64,000 nucleotides of DNA. Source: Gaoshiqia hydrogeniformans (lineage in GTDB: Bacteria; Bacteroidota; Bacteroidia; Bacteroidales; Prolixibacteraceae). Location: the NCBI RefSeq assembly GCF_049347105.1, contig NZ_CP186334.1, positions 310,001-374,000 of the forward strand, given 5' to 3'. Position numbers and translations under genes: made by a program. How positions within the stretch are numbered: position 1 is the first letter of the stretch; each line of letters starts with the position of its first letter. The notes under the pieces are model-generated. The model made no database searches and was not told the DNA's origin. It saw only the letters and a program-made list of their open reading frames with translations. Positions 8,807 through 16,405 of this stretch are shown here, piece after piece.

Positions 8807-9080
8807 GGTGCTTAAAAGAAGGGATGCAGGACATGCATATAATGCACTAGGTTTTGGACCGGCGGTAGTACATAGCGCTTTGATGAATGTGGGAAGCGCA
8901 GTAGGGTACCCAGCAATGAGAGGTAGAGAACAACAGGTCATCGATTTCTATGGAGGAGTCGGAAGCCCCTTGATTGCAAATAAGATTAGAGGTGTATCTA
9001 AATTAAATCCAGCAGGTTATCCATTTTGGTTGATATCTAATGTTCAATTTGGACCACTCGCTCCATATACAGGTTATTAA
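8781..9080 (+). CDS. Orphan toxin-tail fragment, probably from an RHS-type polymorphic toxin
   Basis: The open frame begins inside the RAYT repeat, so genuine coding sequence probably starts near 8807. The remaining roughly 90 residues end in NVQFGPLAPYTGY and contain the hydrophobic stretch VHSALMNVGSAVGYP. I do not recognise the domain. The toxin-tail reading rests on context: it lacks its own start and delivery domain, it is followed 12 bp later by a small all-helical protein suited to an immunity role, and a second RHS tail/immunity pair with the same 3' repeat follows. It is likely a displaced, inactive C-terminus. Confidence 0.5.
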   Translation: MLVHIRRSWVLKRRDAGHAYNALGFGPAVVHSALMNVGSAVGYPAMRGREQQVIDFYGGVGSPLIANKIRGVSKLNPAGYPFWLISNVQFGPLAPYTGY

Positions 9081-9092
9081 AAATGTGAATTT

Positions 9093-9524
9093 ATGACTAC
9101 AAAAATTGACGCAAAAAAAATTAAAGATAGGTTCTATGTGCTTTATGATTTTATAGTCCAAAATCAAGGATCAAATGTCTTTTTTGAAGAAATGAGAAGA
9201 AGCATAGACAATGCTTACGAGAAATCTGATCTCAAATATTTAAATCGAGTCAATAAAGAGTTAAATGTTTGGCTTGTAGAAATGTTCCCTCCAAAAGAAA
9301 AGAAAGAAATAAGCCAGTTATTAAAAGAAAAACTTGGGGAGAATGTAGAACAAGCAGACTTAAAGCGTGTAGATAAGATTAATAAAGTCGTTAAAAGAGG
9401 TAGGATTAATAATTTAAATGAGTATTCACTGCTTCAACAGCGTGTAGAAGAAATATATGCCGATGAAAGCAAAAAAGAAGAAGTCGAAATGCTGAATAAA
9501 TTGTTAGCGGATTTTCATAAGTAA
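9093..9524 (+). CDS. Putative immunity protein of the orphan toxin tail
   Basis: 143 residues, predicted almost entirely helical and highly charged (repeated Lys/Glu; KEKKEISQLLKEKLGE). There is no signal peptide or membrane segment, so it is cytosolic. I recognise no family. It lies 12 bp after the orphan toxin fragment on the same strand and is AT-rich like other RHS tail/immunity cargo, in contrast with the GC-richer RHS core that follows. Retained orphan immunity genes commonly protect against sibling strains. Function is inferred from position only. Confidence 0.55.
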   Translation: MTTKIDAKKIKDRFYVLYDFIVQNQGSNVFFEEMRRSIDNAYEKSDLKYLNRVNKELNVWLVEMFPPKEKKEISQLLKEKLGENVEQADLKRVDKINKVVKRGRINNLNEYSLLQQRVEEIYADESKKEEVEMLNKLLADFHK

Positions 9525-9550
9525 TTTTAACAGAGACTGTAAACTGAACC

Positions 9551-9636
9551 CCAGCTCCCCCTCGTCTTAGCGCCAGCGGTGACGAGGGGGAAGCGGGTTG
9601 TTCCCGATTAAATCGGGACAGGCAGTTTGTAACGAC
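9551..9636. repeat. Palindromic CTCGTC repeat, best copy
   Basis: CCCCCTCGTC and GACGAGGGGG form a perfect 10-bp stem around the 14-base loop TTAGCGCCAGCGGT. Shorter or diverged copies are at 5281-5315 and 13781-13841. The later part (GTTTGTAACGACAA, near 9621-9640) is shared with the third copy. Confidence 0.7.
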
Positions 9637-9638
9637 AA

Positions 9639-9700
9639 TATGTGAGAAATTAATTTTAACAAGCCAAAGAAGCCACCCGGCAACTGCCGGGTGGTTTCCT
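9639..9700 (+). repeat. RHS module 3' repeat, copy 1
   Basis: About 58 bases beginning ATATGTGAGAAATTAATT and ending in a CCGGGTGG hairpin follow the first immunity gene. A near-identical copy stands at 12156-12213, after the second immunity gene. The shared tails suggest that both modules derive from one RHS locus by duplication or recombination. Confidence 0.75.
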
Positions 9701-9707
9701 TTAAATT
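9673..9707 (+). terminator. Terminator in the RHS module 3' repeat
   Basis: CCACCCGGCA and TGCCGGGTGG form a perfect 10-bp stem closed by AC, followed by TTTCCTTTAAATTTTT. It should end the transcript of the first immunity gene and lies directly ahead of the truncated RHS gene. Confidence 0.75.
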
Positions 9708-11661
9708 TTTAGCTATCTTACACAACCTATACCGTAAATATTTTAACGGGACTACGGAGTATGAACAATACGATTATGACACCAACAGCGGTTATTTGTA
9801 CCAGATCCGGTTTACAGCTGGCGGCACTACGGCAACGGTTTGGCAACTGACGACTATGGACGAATACGGGCACATCAGACAGGCAACCATCGGAAGCGCT
9901 TCAGCATCGTGGAACTACGACAGCAACAACATGCTCTCGCAAATTGCGGCCAGCGGGGTGCAGCAGTACAACTATTCGTTTGATGTGAACACCGGGAACC
10001 TGAATTCCCGTACCAACTTTTTGAAAAATAAAACCGAAAGTTTCGGGTACGATTCCAACCAGCTCGACCGCCTGGCTTCGGTAACAGGGCCGGAGGACCT
10101 GGACATCAGCTACACCCCCGATAACAACGGCAATATTTATTCGAAAAGCGATGCCGGCGACTATACCCTGTACGATGGTTACGCGGTAAGCGAGATCTCC
10201 GGCGCGCAAAACATACCGGAAACCGACCAGGAAATCGAATATTACTCGTTTGAAAAAGTAAAAAAAATTACCGAAGGCGATAAAACGGCCGACTTTGAGT
10301 ACAATGCCGACCGCCAGCGCATCCGCATGACCCTGAAAACAAGCGGCGTTACCACCAAAACCCGCTGGTATTTCGGCAGCAGTTGCGAACGCGAAGATGT
10401 TGGCGGAACCATTACCCAATACATCTGGATAGGCGGCGACGCATACACGGCCGTGGCGGTAGCCAAAAAAGTTGGCACAGGCAGCTGGACAGTGTACAAC
10501 ATTTTCCGCGACCATTTGGGTACCATGACCCACCTGAAGAATGCCGGCACCGGCGTGGTTGACGAATACAGCTTTGATGCCTGGGGCCGCCGCAGGGATA
10601 AAGACGACTGGACCTATACCCTCACCGGCGAGCCGGCCCTGTTTGCCGGCCGTGGTTTTACGGCACATGAATACCTGGCTGACTTTAACCTGTATAACAT
10701 GAACGGCCGGATGTATGACCCGGTAGTTGGCAGGTTTTTAAGCCCCGACCCGGTAGTACAGGCGCCTGGTTTTACCCAAAGCTTTAACCGTTATTCGTAT
10801 TGTTTGAATAACCCGCTTATTTATACCGACCCCTCAGGCTATAAATGGCGTTGGGGCAATCCTTTTTATCATTTTCAAAAGTTCATGCAGTGGGTAAATG
10901 ATAATACGACCAAATTAAGGGAGAAAATGGCCGATGCGGGCATCCCTGATTTTGGTGTTGGTGTTTCGATTAATGGCGGTACGGCGGTTCCGTTTGTAAG
11001 TGTTCCTGTTTCGCCGGGTACCGATGTAAGTGTTGGTTACAATACGAGTACTGGTAAAGTAGGCATTGGAAACAATTCAAGCGGCTTTCATCAATTTTAC
11101 TACCCATCGGCGAATCATGACCCGTCAGTAAACAATGCCCTGAGGAATATTGAAGAGGCGAGACAGGTATATGGAGAGACTGATAGAGAAGTTTTTTTGG
11201 CTAATGCAGGCTATTATTCGGGTGAAATCAAACCATATAACCCAAGCTTCTTTGACAGATGGAGTGAAACAAATAACCCTCTTGGAAGAATGTCATATGA
11301 TTTGATAGATGGGATATCTGTGACAGCTCAATCATTTGTATTGGGTCCAAAAGCAATGCACCTAAATGGTTCTGAGGTTATAGGAAATGAGAGAGTTGAT
11401 GCTTTCGTTAACACGGCAGAATGGGGGTTAGCTGTTGGAGGGATGTATAGTCAATATGCGAGAACCGGAGGGAAAAGCCTTGTTGATATTACTCTGTCCG
11501 AACCAAGATTCCGATTACAAATTCATGTACATGGCCGTTCTGCATTAAAAGGAAGTGGGGCTGCGGGTAGTATCAAGGCATGGCATTTGAATCTGAATAA
11601 CACTCATCTATATTTTAATCCCAGATATTGGAAATATTATTACCCATGGTGGAGATGGTAG
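9691..11661 (+). CDS. RHS-repeat polymorphic toxin, N-terminus missing
   Basis: 656 codons are open from a GTG inside the terminator stem; homology starts near 9739. YD-type repeats (YDYDTNSGYLYQIR, FGYDSNQLDRLASV) lead into the RHS core, with GRMYDPVVGRFLSPDP near residue 340 and YTDPSGY near 385, where the variable tail starts. The tail of about 270 residues ends in an aromatic-rich segment (NPRYWKYYYPWWRW) and has no domain I recognise. Full RHS proteins exceed 1000 residues and carry export and shell-forming regions that are absent here. With no promoter and a terminator at its 5' edge, this is likely a silent tail donor. Confidence 0.8.
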   Translation: MVSFKFLAILHNLYRKYFNGTTEYEQYDYDTNSGYLYQIRFTAGGTTATVWQLTTMDEYGHIRQATIGSASASWNYDSNNMLSQIAASGVQQYNYSFDVNTGNLNSRTNFLKNKTESFGYDSNQLDRLASVTGPEDLDISYTPDNNGNIYSKSDAGDYTLYDGYAVSEISGAQNIPETDQEIEYYSFEKVKKITEGDKTADFEYNADRQRIRMTLKTSGVTTKTRWYFGSSCEREDVGGTITQYIWIGGDAYTAVAVAKKVGTGSWTVYNIFRDHLGTMTHLKNAGTGVVDEYSFDAWGRRRDKDDWTYTLTGEPALFAGRGFTAHEYLADFNLYNMNGRMYDPVVGRFLSPDPVVQAPGFTQSFNRYSYCLNNPLIYTDPSGYKWRWGNPFYHFQKFMQWVNDNTTKLREKMADAGIPDFGVGVSINGGTAVPFVSVPVSPGTDVSVGYNTSTGKVGIGNNSSGFHQFYYPSANHDPSVNNALRNIEEARQVYGETDREVFLANAGYYSGEIKPYNPSFFDRWSETNNPLGRMSYDLIDGISVTAQSFVLGPKAMHLNGSEVIGNERVDAFVNTAEWGLAVGGMYSQYARTGGKSLVDITLSEPRFRLQIHVHGRSALKGSGAAGSIKAWHLNLNNTHLYFNPRYWKYYYPWWRW

Positions 11662-12140
11662 ATATAATCAGAAAGTTGGAAAATAGTCTCAAACAACTAG
11701 ATGTCCCCCAAAAAAGTATCTGTGACATTATGTTGGCACAACTTAGAGACACAAATAATAAACTCTATAGCAAACAAAGTGACTTGATTACTGATAATAA
11801 ATATATAGAGCTTTTCATTGCTCACAACAATGATCATGATACCAATTTTACAATCATCCTATTTAAAAACTATATAGAATTATCATGTGCCGGTTTTACT
11901 TTTCAGTTTGATTATGAGACAGAAGTTTTTAAAGAATATTTTTCTTCATTGTTGAGAGGAGAATACTCTGTTATACGGACATCAATTGGTGCCCATATTA
12001 TTCAAGATCAATTGATTTGGAATCAAAAAGGTTTGGAATCAAAGATTAGGAAGTCATTCTTATATTTTCTGAAGTTTTTTATTAACCAAAAGAAAGTTGT
12101 CAAAAAAAGCTATCAATCGTTAAGCTTTATAAGCAATTGA
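11646..12140 (+). CDS. Putative immunity protein for the RHS tail
   Basis: 164 residues from the ATG at 11646 (alternatives at 11628 and 11655). It overlaps the RHS stop, so the two are translationally coupled, as toxin/immunity pairs usually are. The sequence is AT-rich, with mixed helix and strand (FTIILFKNYIELSCAGFTFQF) and a basic C-terminus. It has no signal peptide. The family is not recognised. The composition shift relative to the RHS core fits horizontally exchanged tail cargo. Confidence 0.55.
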   Translation: MVEMVDIIRKLENSLKQLDVPQKSICDIMLAQLRDTNNKLYSKQSDLITDNKYIELFIAHNNDHDTNFTIILFKNYIELSCAGFTFQFDYETEVFKEYFSSLLRGEYSVIRTSIGAHIIQDQLIWNQKGLESKIRKSFLYFLKFFINQKKVVKKSYQSLSFISN

Positions 12141-12155
12141 TTTGGACAATCATGG

Positions 12156-12213
12156 AATATGTGAGAAATTAATTTTAACAAGCCAAAGAAGCTGCCCGGC
12201 AACTGCCGGGTGG
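12156..12213 (+). repeat. RHS module 3' repeat, copy 2
   Basis: This repeats 9639-9700 with only a few differences, including the GCCCGGCA/TGCCGGGTGG hairpin. It is followed by a REP-like palindrome (CGGTTTTGCAAACCG, about 12226-12240) and by GATTACAAATC-type sequence up to the next gene. The stretch 12214-12393 holds no gene. Confidence 0.7.
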
Positions 12214-12393
12214 CCTCCGCCGGCGCGGTTTTGCAAACCGTGTCTTGCGTGTAAAGCAAAAATTGGTTTGCACGGCTTTCGACGGAATTTGCCTCAACGG
12301 GCAAGGCGCCGATTACAAATCGGCAGTTAGAACATAAATAAGAAGAGAAAATACGACTGAAATAAAATTTAGAACTTAAACTGAGAAAAAAGC

Positions 12394-13434
12394 ATGCAAT
12401 CATTAAGAACACTTTTAGACGAGTACGATAAATCTCCTGCAATATTTCAGGCCGGAAGGTACTGGAAGGCGTACGAAGAAAAAATTATCCATCAAATAGA
12501 GGTCGCCGATTTTAGCCGGTTAAGAAGCGGTGATTACCCAATTTTCGGCACATTTGGCTTCAGCGAATCGGTTTATACCTATCATCCGAATATGCCTTTT
12601 TATGTAAAGTTTTCAAAAAAACTGATTCGCAGGCTTTTTATTACAAACCGGGCAACTTTGCCCTATTCGCTGTCGTTAGGCGATATCCGGGAGATGGCGT
12701 ATCAGAACTGTTTAATCCAGGGAGAACTGGCCAACCTGAAATCTATCTCAGAAATAGAGGCCAGCGCTTTTGGAAATCCATCGGATCTGTTTGAAATACA
12801 GGGAAAGAAATACACGATGCAGTTTCTGAATTTTTACATTCGGCTTTGTTTTGCCCAAAGGTATCTGAAGATCACCGGTACAGAAACAATCGTGGAATTA
12901 GGTTCGGGTTCCGGTTTTCAGGTTGAGGTGCTAAAAAAAGTTTTTCCCGATTTGACCATTGTCTGTTTTGATTTGCCCTATACCCTCTTCCTGTGCGAGC
13001 GATACCTTTCGGAAGCCCTGGGAGAAGTGGCCGTGGTAAAATCGTTGGAGACTTTGGGCTGGACAGATCTGAATAAGCTGGAGAAAGGGAAAGTACATCT
13101 GCTGGGCAACTGGAAATTTCCCTTGCTCAAAAAAAACAGGTTCGATATTTTCTGGAACGCGGCAAGCTTTGGCGAAATGGAACCGGATCTGGTAAAGAAC
13201 TACCTGAGCTATGTACTGGACTCCTGCAATTATATCTATCTTTTACAAGCCCGAAACGGCAAGGAGAGCTCGAAAACTAAAGGTGTTGTAACTCCAATTT
13301 GTTTAAATGATTATGATACGATGTTGAACGATTACGAGTTGGTAAACGTATCTGATGCCTTTGATGCACATCGCAGGATGTCTCAAAGCGGCGGGTATTT
13401 TCAGGCAGTTTGGAAAAAAATGAACGGAGGGTAA
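12394..13434 (+). CDS. Putative sugar O-methyltransferase
   Basis: 346 residues with a class I SAM-binding motif VELGSGSGFQ near residue 170 and an acidic second motif (IVCFDLPY) about 25 residues later. The layout (a long N-terminal helical part, a methyltransferase core, and FWNAASFGEM followed by a short C-terminus) matches proteins annotated as putative sugar O-methyltransferases, which modify surface glycans. No glycan genes are nearby: both sides are RHS/REP debris, so it is probably an isolated cargo gene. ATG 12394 follows an A-rich leader. Confidence 0.65.
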   Translation: MQSLRTLLDEYDKSPAIFQAGRYWKAYEEKIIHQIEVADFSRLRSGDYPIFGTFGFSESVYTYHPNMPFYVKFSKKLIRRLFITNRATLPYSLSLGDIREMAYQNCLIQGELANLKSISEIEASAFGNPSDLFEIQGKKYTMQFLNFYIRLCFAQRYLKITGTETIVELGSGSGFQVEVLKKVFPDLTIVCFDLPYTLFLCERYLSEALGEVAVVKSLETLGWTDLNKLEKGKVHLLGNWKFPLLKKNRFDIFWNAASFGEMEPDLVKNYLSYVLDSCNYIYLLQARNGKESSKTKGVVTPICLNDYDTMLNDYELVNVSDAFDAHRRMSQSGGYFQAVWKKMNGG

Positions 13435-13473
13435 CCGGCCTGATCTATATTTCATCCCGGGGTGGAGGACAAA

Positions 13474-13545
13474 CCTGCTCTTCGGGATATGTTGAAAGCT
13501 GACCAGCCACCTTGATCTATGTTGGTGCATATCCGGAAGAGCAGG
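13474..13545. repeat. Miniature RAYT-type unit with 18-bp inverted ends
   Basis: CCTGCTCTTCGGGATATG (13474-13491) pairs with CATATCCGGAAGAGCAGG (13528-13545) at 17 of 18 positions around a 36-base centre. Both ends and the central 39 bases match the ends of the larger unit at 8106-8806, so this is a gene-less derivative of the same element. Confidence 0.75.
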
Positions 13546-13780
13546 GGCATTACAGCGTGGGGCACGGGCATGGAACTTGAAACCTACAGCTTGCTCTCTG
13601 CGAAACTTTGCGGCTTCATGGCGTTCTCTGCGTTAAAAAAGTGCCTGAGTGTCTGAGTGCCAAAGTAACAAAGTGAAAGGCGACTTGCTACCGTTGTCCG
13701 TTCTCCGTTCTCCCGTCTTCGTTAATTGGTCATTACAGCGTGGAGCATGGAGCTTGAAACTTGGAACTTGAGCCTACCCG

Positions 13781-13841
13781 CTTCCCCCCGACTTAGCATT
13801 AGCGGTAACGAGGGATTAGCTTGCGGTCGTTTGTAACGACA
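13781..13841. repeat. Palindromic CTCGTC repeat, diverged third copy
   Basis: CTTCCCCCCGACTTAGCATT, then AGCGGTAACGAGGG, and later GTTTGTAACGACAA. It shares the order and tail of the copy at 9551-9640. Confidence 0.55.
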
Positions 13842-14020
13842 AAGTTGCCTTATTCGGTGGAACAGGATAAACCACACGGCGATGGTGCTGTTAGTAAATC
13901 TAACCCTGCCCCCGGTGTTTGGTTGCATCTGTTCGTCGGTCGTAATCAGGGATTTGTTGAAAATACCGTAGGCTTTGGCACAGGATTTGGTAAATTTGCG
14001 GGGAACGAAAACAGACTGTT

Positions 14021-14764
14021 ATGAAAACAAATGCCGGACTTCCGCTTCTTTTTATTTTTGTCATCCTGCTAATCCAATCCTGTTCTGTCCCGAAAAACAT
14101 TATCCGCCTCGAACCCGACCGCGAACCGGACAAATGGCTGTTCGGACAAGCATTTGTCAGCGATTCGGTTTACGGAGTGCATTACGAAGTGGGATTTGAC
14201 AAATTGGAGGACAACCGATACCTATTTGACTTTCACATCACTAACGGCTCAAACATGCCCATCCTCATTGATCCGGCGTCGTTTTCGTGCAGGGCCTACA
14301 ACGGCAGCATGACCCCGTTGACCGAAAACCAGGCAGCCGCCATTGACCCGGAGAGCGAAATCATGGGAATCGACAAACAACTATCCATCAACAAAGCCCG
14401 GCAAAAAAATCAGTTCGGGGCAACCTTAGCCGTAGTTGGCGTTGGCCTCGCTGCAGCAATTATTACCGGCACCGACAACAATCCTCACAACGATTACCTG
14501 GCCGGAGAGATTACCGCCGACATGATTGACGATGTCCGGATATCGGGAATGGAGGCTGAGTTTCAGGCTCAGGATCTGAACCATTTAAGAGACAGCTGGG
14601 CCGCATCAACCATTCGGAAAACCACCCTCGACAGTAATTATGCCATGTACGGCAAGGTGCTTTTCCCTGCCTTTCCCGAAGCGGCTTACCTGAAAATATC
14701 CTTACCTGTGGATGACCATTTAATTGAATTCACCTTTAAACAGATCCAGTTCCCGGTGCAGTAA
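14021..14764 (+). CDS. Conserved lipoprotein of unknown function
   Basis: 247 residues with a lipoprotein signal: a hydrophobic core (LLFIFVILL) and lipobox LIQSC, so Cys21 would be acylated. A short hydrophobic segment (ATLAVVGVGLAAAIITG, near 128-144) sits mid-protein, surrounded by beta-rich sequence. I recognise no domain. A TAAATTTG element 22 bp upstream of the ATG may be its -7 promoter box. It is monocistronic and precedes the methionine cluster by 280 bp, which holds its own promoter. Confidence 0.6.
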   Translation: MKTNAGLPLLFIFVILLIQSCSVPKNIIRLEPDREPDKWLFGQAFVSDSVYGVHYEVGFDKLEDNRYLFDFHITNGSNMPILIDPASFSCRAYNGSMTPLTENQAAAIDPESEIMGIDKQLSINKARQKNQFGATLAVVGVGLAAAIITGTDNNPHNDYLAGEITADMIDDVRISGMEAEFQAQDLNHLRDSWAASTIRKTTLDSNYAMYGKVLFPAFPEAAYLKISLPVDDHLIEFTFKQIQFPVQ

Positions 14765-14790
14765 ACTTTCTGAACTTTTTACAAGGCCCG

Positions 14791-14821
14791 TTGTTATTCT
14801 AAAAACATTTTTTTAGGTTTG
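14791..14821 (+). promoter_or_regulatory. Bacteroidota-type promoter of the methionine cluster
   Basis: A TTG (-33 element) at 14791-14793 and TAGGTTTG (-7 element, consensus TAnnTTTG) at 14814-14821 are separated by 20 bases, the expected spacing. Transcription would begin near 14826, about 20 bases before the leader ORF. Confidence 0.65.
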
Positions 14822-14845
14822 CATCACTTAATACGAGGCATATTC

Positions 14846-14941
14846 ATGAATAACAGCAACACATATCCGCTTCAATTCTGCACCCGGCTCACGGGTTGTG
14901 CTGTTTATTCGATGCTTTCCATGTCGATGTGTATGCGATAG
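14846..14941 (+). CDS. Candidate Met/Cys-rich leader peptide
   Basis: A 31-codon ORF starts MNNSNTYPLQFCTRL and ends YSMLSMSMCMR, so four of its last nine residues are Met, and three Cys occur overall. It begins about 20 bases after a strong predicted promoter and ends 99 bases before the first gene of a methionine synthesis cluster. This is the classic layout of a ribosome-mediated attenuator sensing charged Met (and perhaps Cys) tRNA. The following RNA can form competing stems (see next entry), but no strong T-tract terminator is evident. It is too short to judge by coding statistics, so the call rests on composition and position. Confidence 0.5.
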   Translation: MNNSNTYPLQFCTRLTGCAVYSMLSMSMCMR

Positions 14942-15040
14942 CCTTCATTCGGTATTCGTTGTCGGATATGGTGTGAAGGCGTACAAAAAAATCTCCGAAT
15001 CAATTTCTTTTAGTTCCATTATTCCATAAATTTTAAATTT
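14942..15040 (+). promoter_or_regulatory. Possible structured attenuator between leader ORF and aspartokinase-like gene
   Basis: GCCTTCA (14941-14947) can pair with TGAAGGC just downstream (about 14974-14981). The overlapping ATTCGG (from about 14947) can instead pair with CCGAAT (about 14995-15000), which is followed by CAATTTCTTTT. The two stems are mutually exclusive, as in attenuation, but the T-run is weak. This is inference from manual pairing only. Confidence 0.35.
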
Positions 15041-16387
15041 ATGCCAGATTGCATTGTAAGGTTTGGCGGAAACAATTTAAATGATCCGCAAGTCATTTTA
15101 AGCCTGGTTCAGTTGTTGAAACAGGCAAAAACTACACATATTTTAACGATATCAGCGACAAATGAAATCCAATCCGCCTTAACGAAAGGACTTCAAACAT
15201 TGGGCGCCGCGGCCGGCGATCCCGACCTGATTCTGGCCCTTGTGCACAACGAAACCGAAAAGGTCAAAAATCAGTTCGGGCTTTCGGCCCTGCCATCCCT
15301 GACGCCTTTACTCGAAAAGCTGGACATACTGCTGAAGGGCATTCACTACACCGGCGATTTTTCGCTGGCCTTGCAGGACCAGGTATTGTCGTTTGCCGAG
15401 AAAATTACCGCAGCCCTGCTGCTTGGCATCTTACAGCAAAACGACATTGAAGCCGGCCTGGTATTTCCTGAAACGCTCGGCCTGCTGGTAAGCGAAGAAT
15501 ATGGAAATGCAACGGTGCTGATTGAACAATCGCGCCCGCAGGTATCGGCTTTCCGGTTCGGCAAAGTCAATATTATTCCCGGTTCATACGGCCTGACCCA
15601 ACAGGGACGTGTGGCCCGCATCGGGCGCCGGGCAGCCGATTACACCGCGGCATCCGTCGCGTCTATCCTCAACCTGAAGCGTCTGGAGTTGTGGCAAATC
15701 AGCACCCCCTTCAAAACAGCCGACGACCAGTTCGTTGAAAACCCGGCTTATATCGACAGCCTGACCTACGCCGAAGCCTCTGAATTGGCCTATTTCAATT
15801 ATTCGGGCATTCACCCCCGCATTGTTGAGCCGCTGATGGAGAAACACATTCCCATTTATGTTTATGAACTGGCAGGCGGGGAAAAAGTCCTCCGGACAAT
15901 CATCAACTCAAAAAATACGGTAACCCCCCAGGTGGTGAAAAGCGTGGCCTACACCGACGACATTGCCATTCTGAAACTGAACGGACCCGGGGTCGGATTT
16001 AAACCGGGCATCCTGGCGAAGGTCACCACCGCTTTTAACAACCAACACATCAATATCAGGTCGGTAATTACCGCCCAAACCTGCATCAACATCATGGTTG
16101 ACAAAGCTTCGATTGAACGGGCCCGTCAGTTGTCGCGCGAACTGGACCTGCCATCGGTCAGCCGGGTCGAAATTGCTGAACAGGTAAGCCTGATTGCCAT
16201 TGTAGGGCACGGTATGCAGGAAAATCATGGCATTTCGGCGGCTCTTTTTTCGGCTGTTGCAAAAAACAGGATCAATGTGCTGATCAGCGGCTCGGGCGCC
16301 TCCGACCTGGTGAGCTACCTGGTGGTCGATAAGCATGATAAAATAAAAGCCATCCAGGAAATCCATAAGATATTTTTTCATAATTAA
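15041..16387 (+). CDS. Aspartokinase-like protein with degenerate catalytic motifs and two ACT domains
   Basis: 448 residues with the overall layout of a monofunctional aspartokinase. The catalytic signatures are altered: the usual KFGGTSV reads RFGGNNL at the N-terminus, and the usual GRGGSDYTA reads GRRAADYTA near residue 190. The substrate loop FTDVxGxYTxDP is replaced by ISTPFKTADDQFVENP. The C-terminal ACT domains look intact (LNGPGVGFKPGILAKV near 315; IVGHGMQENHGI near 388). Aspartokinase phosphorylates aspartate in the Lys/Thr/Met route and the ACT domains bind amino acids. It leads a cluster with metY 18 bp downstream. A catalytically dead regulatory role is plausible; reduced activity is the alternative. 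Confidence 0.75.
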   Translation: MPDCIVRFGGNNLNDPQVILSLVQLLKQAKTTHILTISATNEIQSALTKGLQTLGAAAGDPDLILALVHNETEKVKNQFGLSALPSLTPLLEKLDILLKGIHYTGDFSLALQDQVLSFAEKITAALLLGILQQNDIEAGLVFPETLGLLVSEEYGNATVLIEQSRPQVSAFRFGKVNIIPGSYGLTQQGRVARIGRRAADYTAASVASILNLKRLELWQISTPFKTADDQFVENPAYIDSLTYAEASELAYFNYSGIHPRIVEPLMEKHIPIYVYELAGGEKVLRTIINSKNTVTPQVVKSVAYTDDIAILKLNGPGVGFKPGILAKVTTAFNNQHINIRSVITAQTCINIMVDKASIERARQLSRELDLPSVSRVEIAEQVSLIAIVGHGMQENHGISAALFSAVAKNRINVLISGSGASDLVSYLVVDKHDKIKAIQEIHKIFFHN

Positions 16388-16405
16388 TCCCTAAAAGAGA
16401 ATACA

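Larger units (their letters stand above)
13435..14020. other. 585-bp gene-free, repeat-rich region
   Basis: It contains a gene-less copy of the RAYT unit ends (13474-13545), two near-copies of CATTACAGCGTGG (13548 and 13731) followed by GAACTTGAAAC-type runs, and a CTCTGCG repeat (13596-13640) with a diverged copy at 36900-36946. It also holds the third CTCGTC-type repeat (13781-13841) and a TAAATTTG promoter-like element (13991-13998). No gene is supportable. Confidence 0.7.

Noticed and set aside
9901..10668. Long opposite-strand open frame inside the RHS gene
   Set aside because: It is a shadow of the repetitive, GC-rich RHS coding sequence; its product has no domain, signal or sensible composition.
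8781..12140. Prophage remnant
   Set aside because: No capsid, tail, terminase or integrase genes are present; RHS core motifs and REP elements explain the region.
14765..15040. SAM riboswitch ahead of the methionine genes
   Set aside because: No SAM-I core or other SAM-class consensus was recognised. A promoter plus short Met-rich ORF explains the region better.
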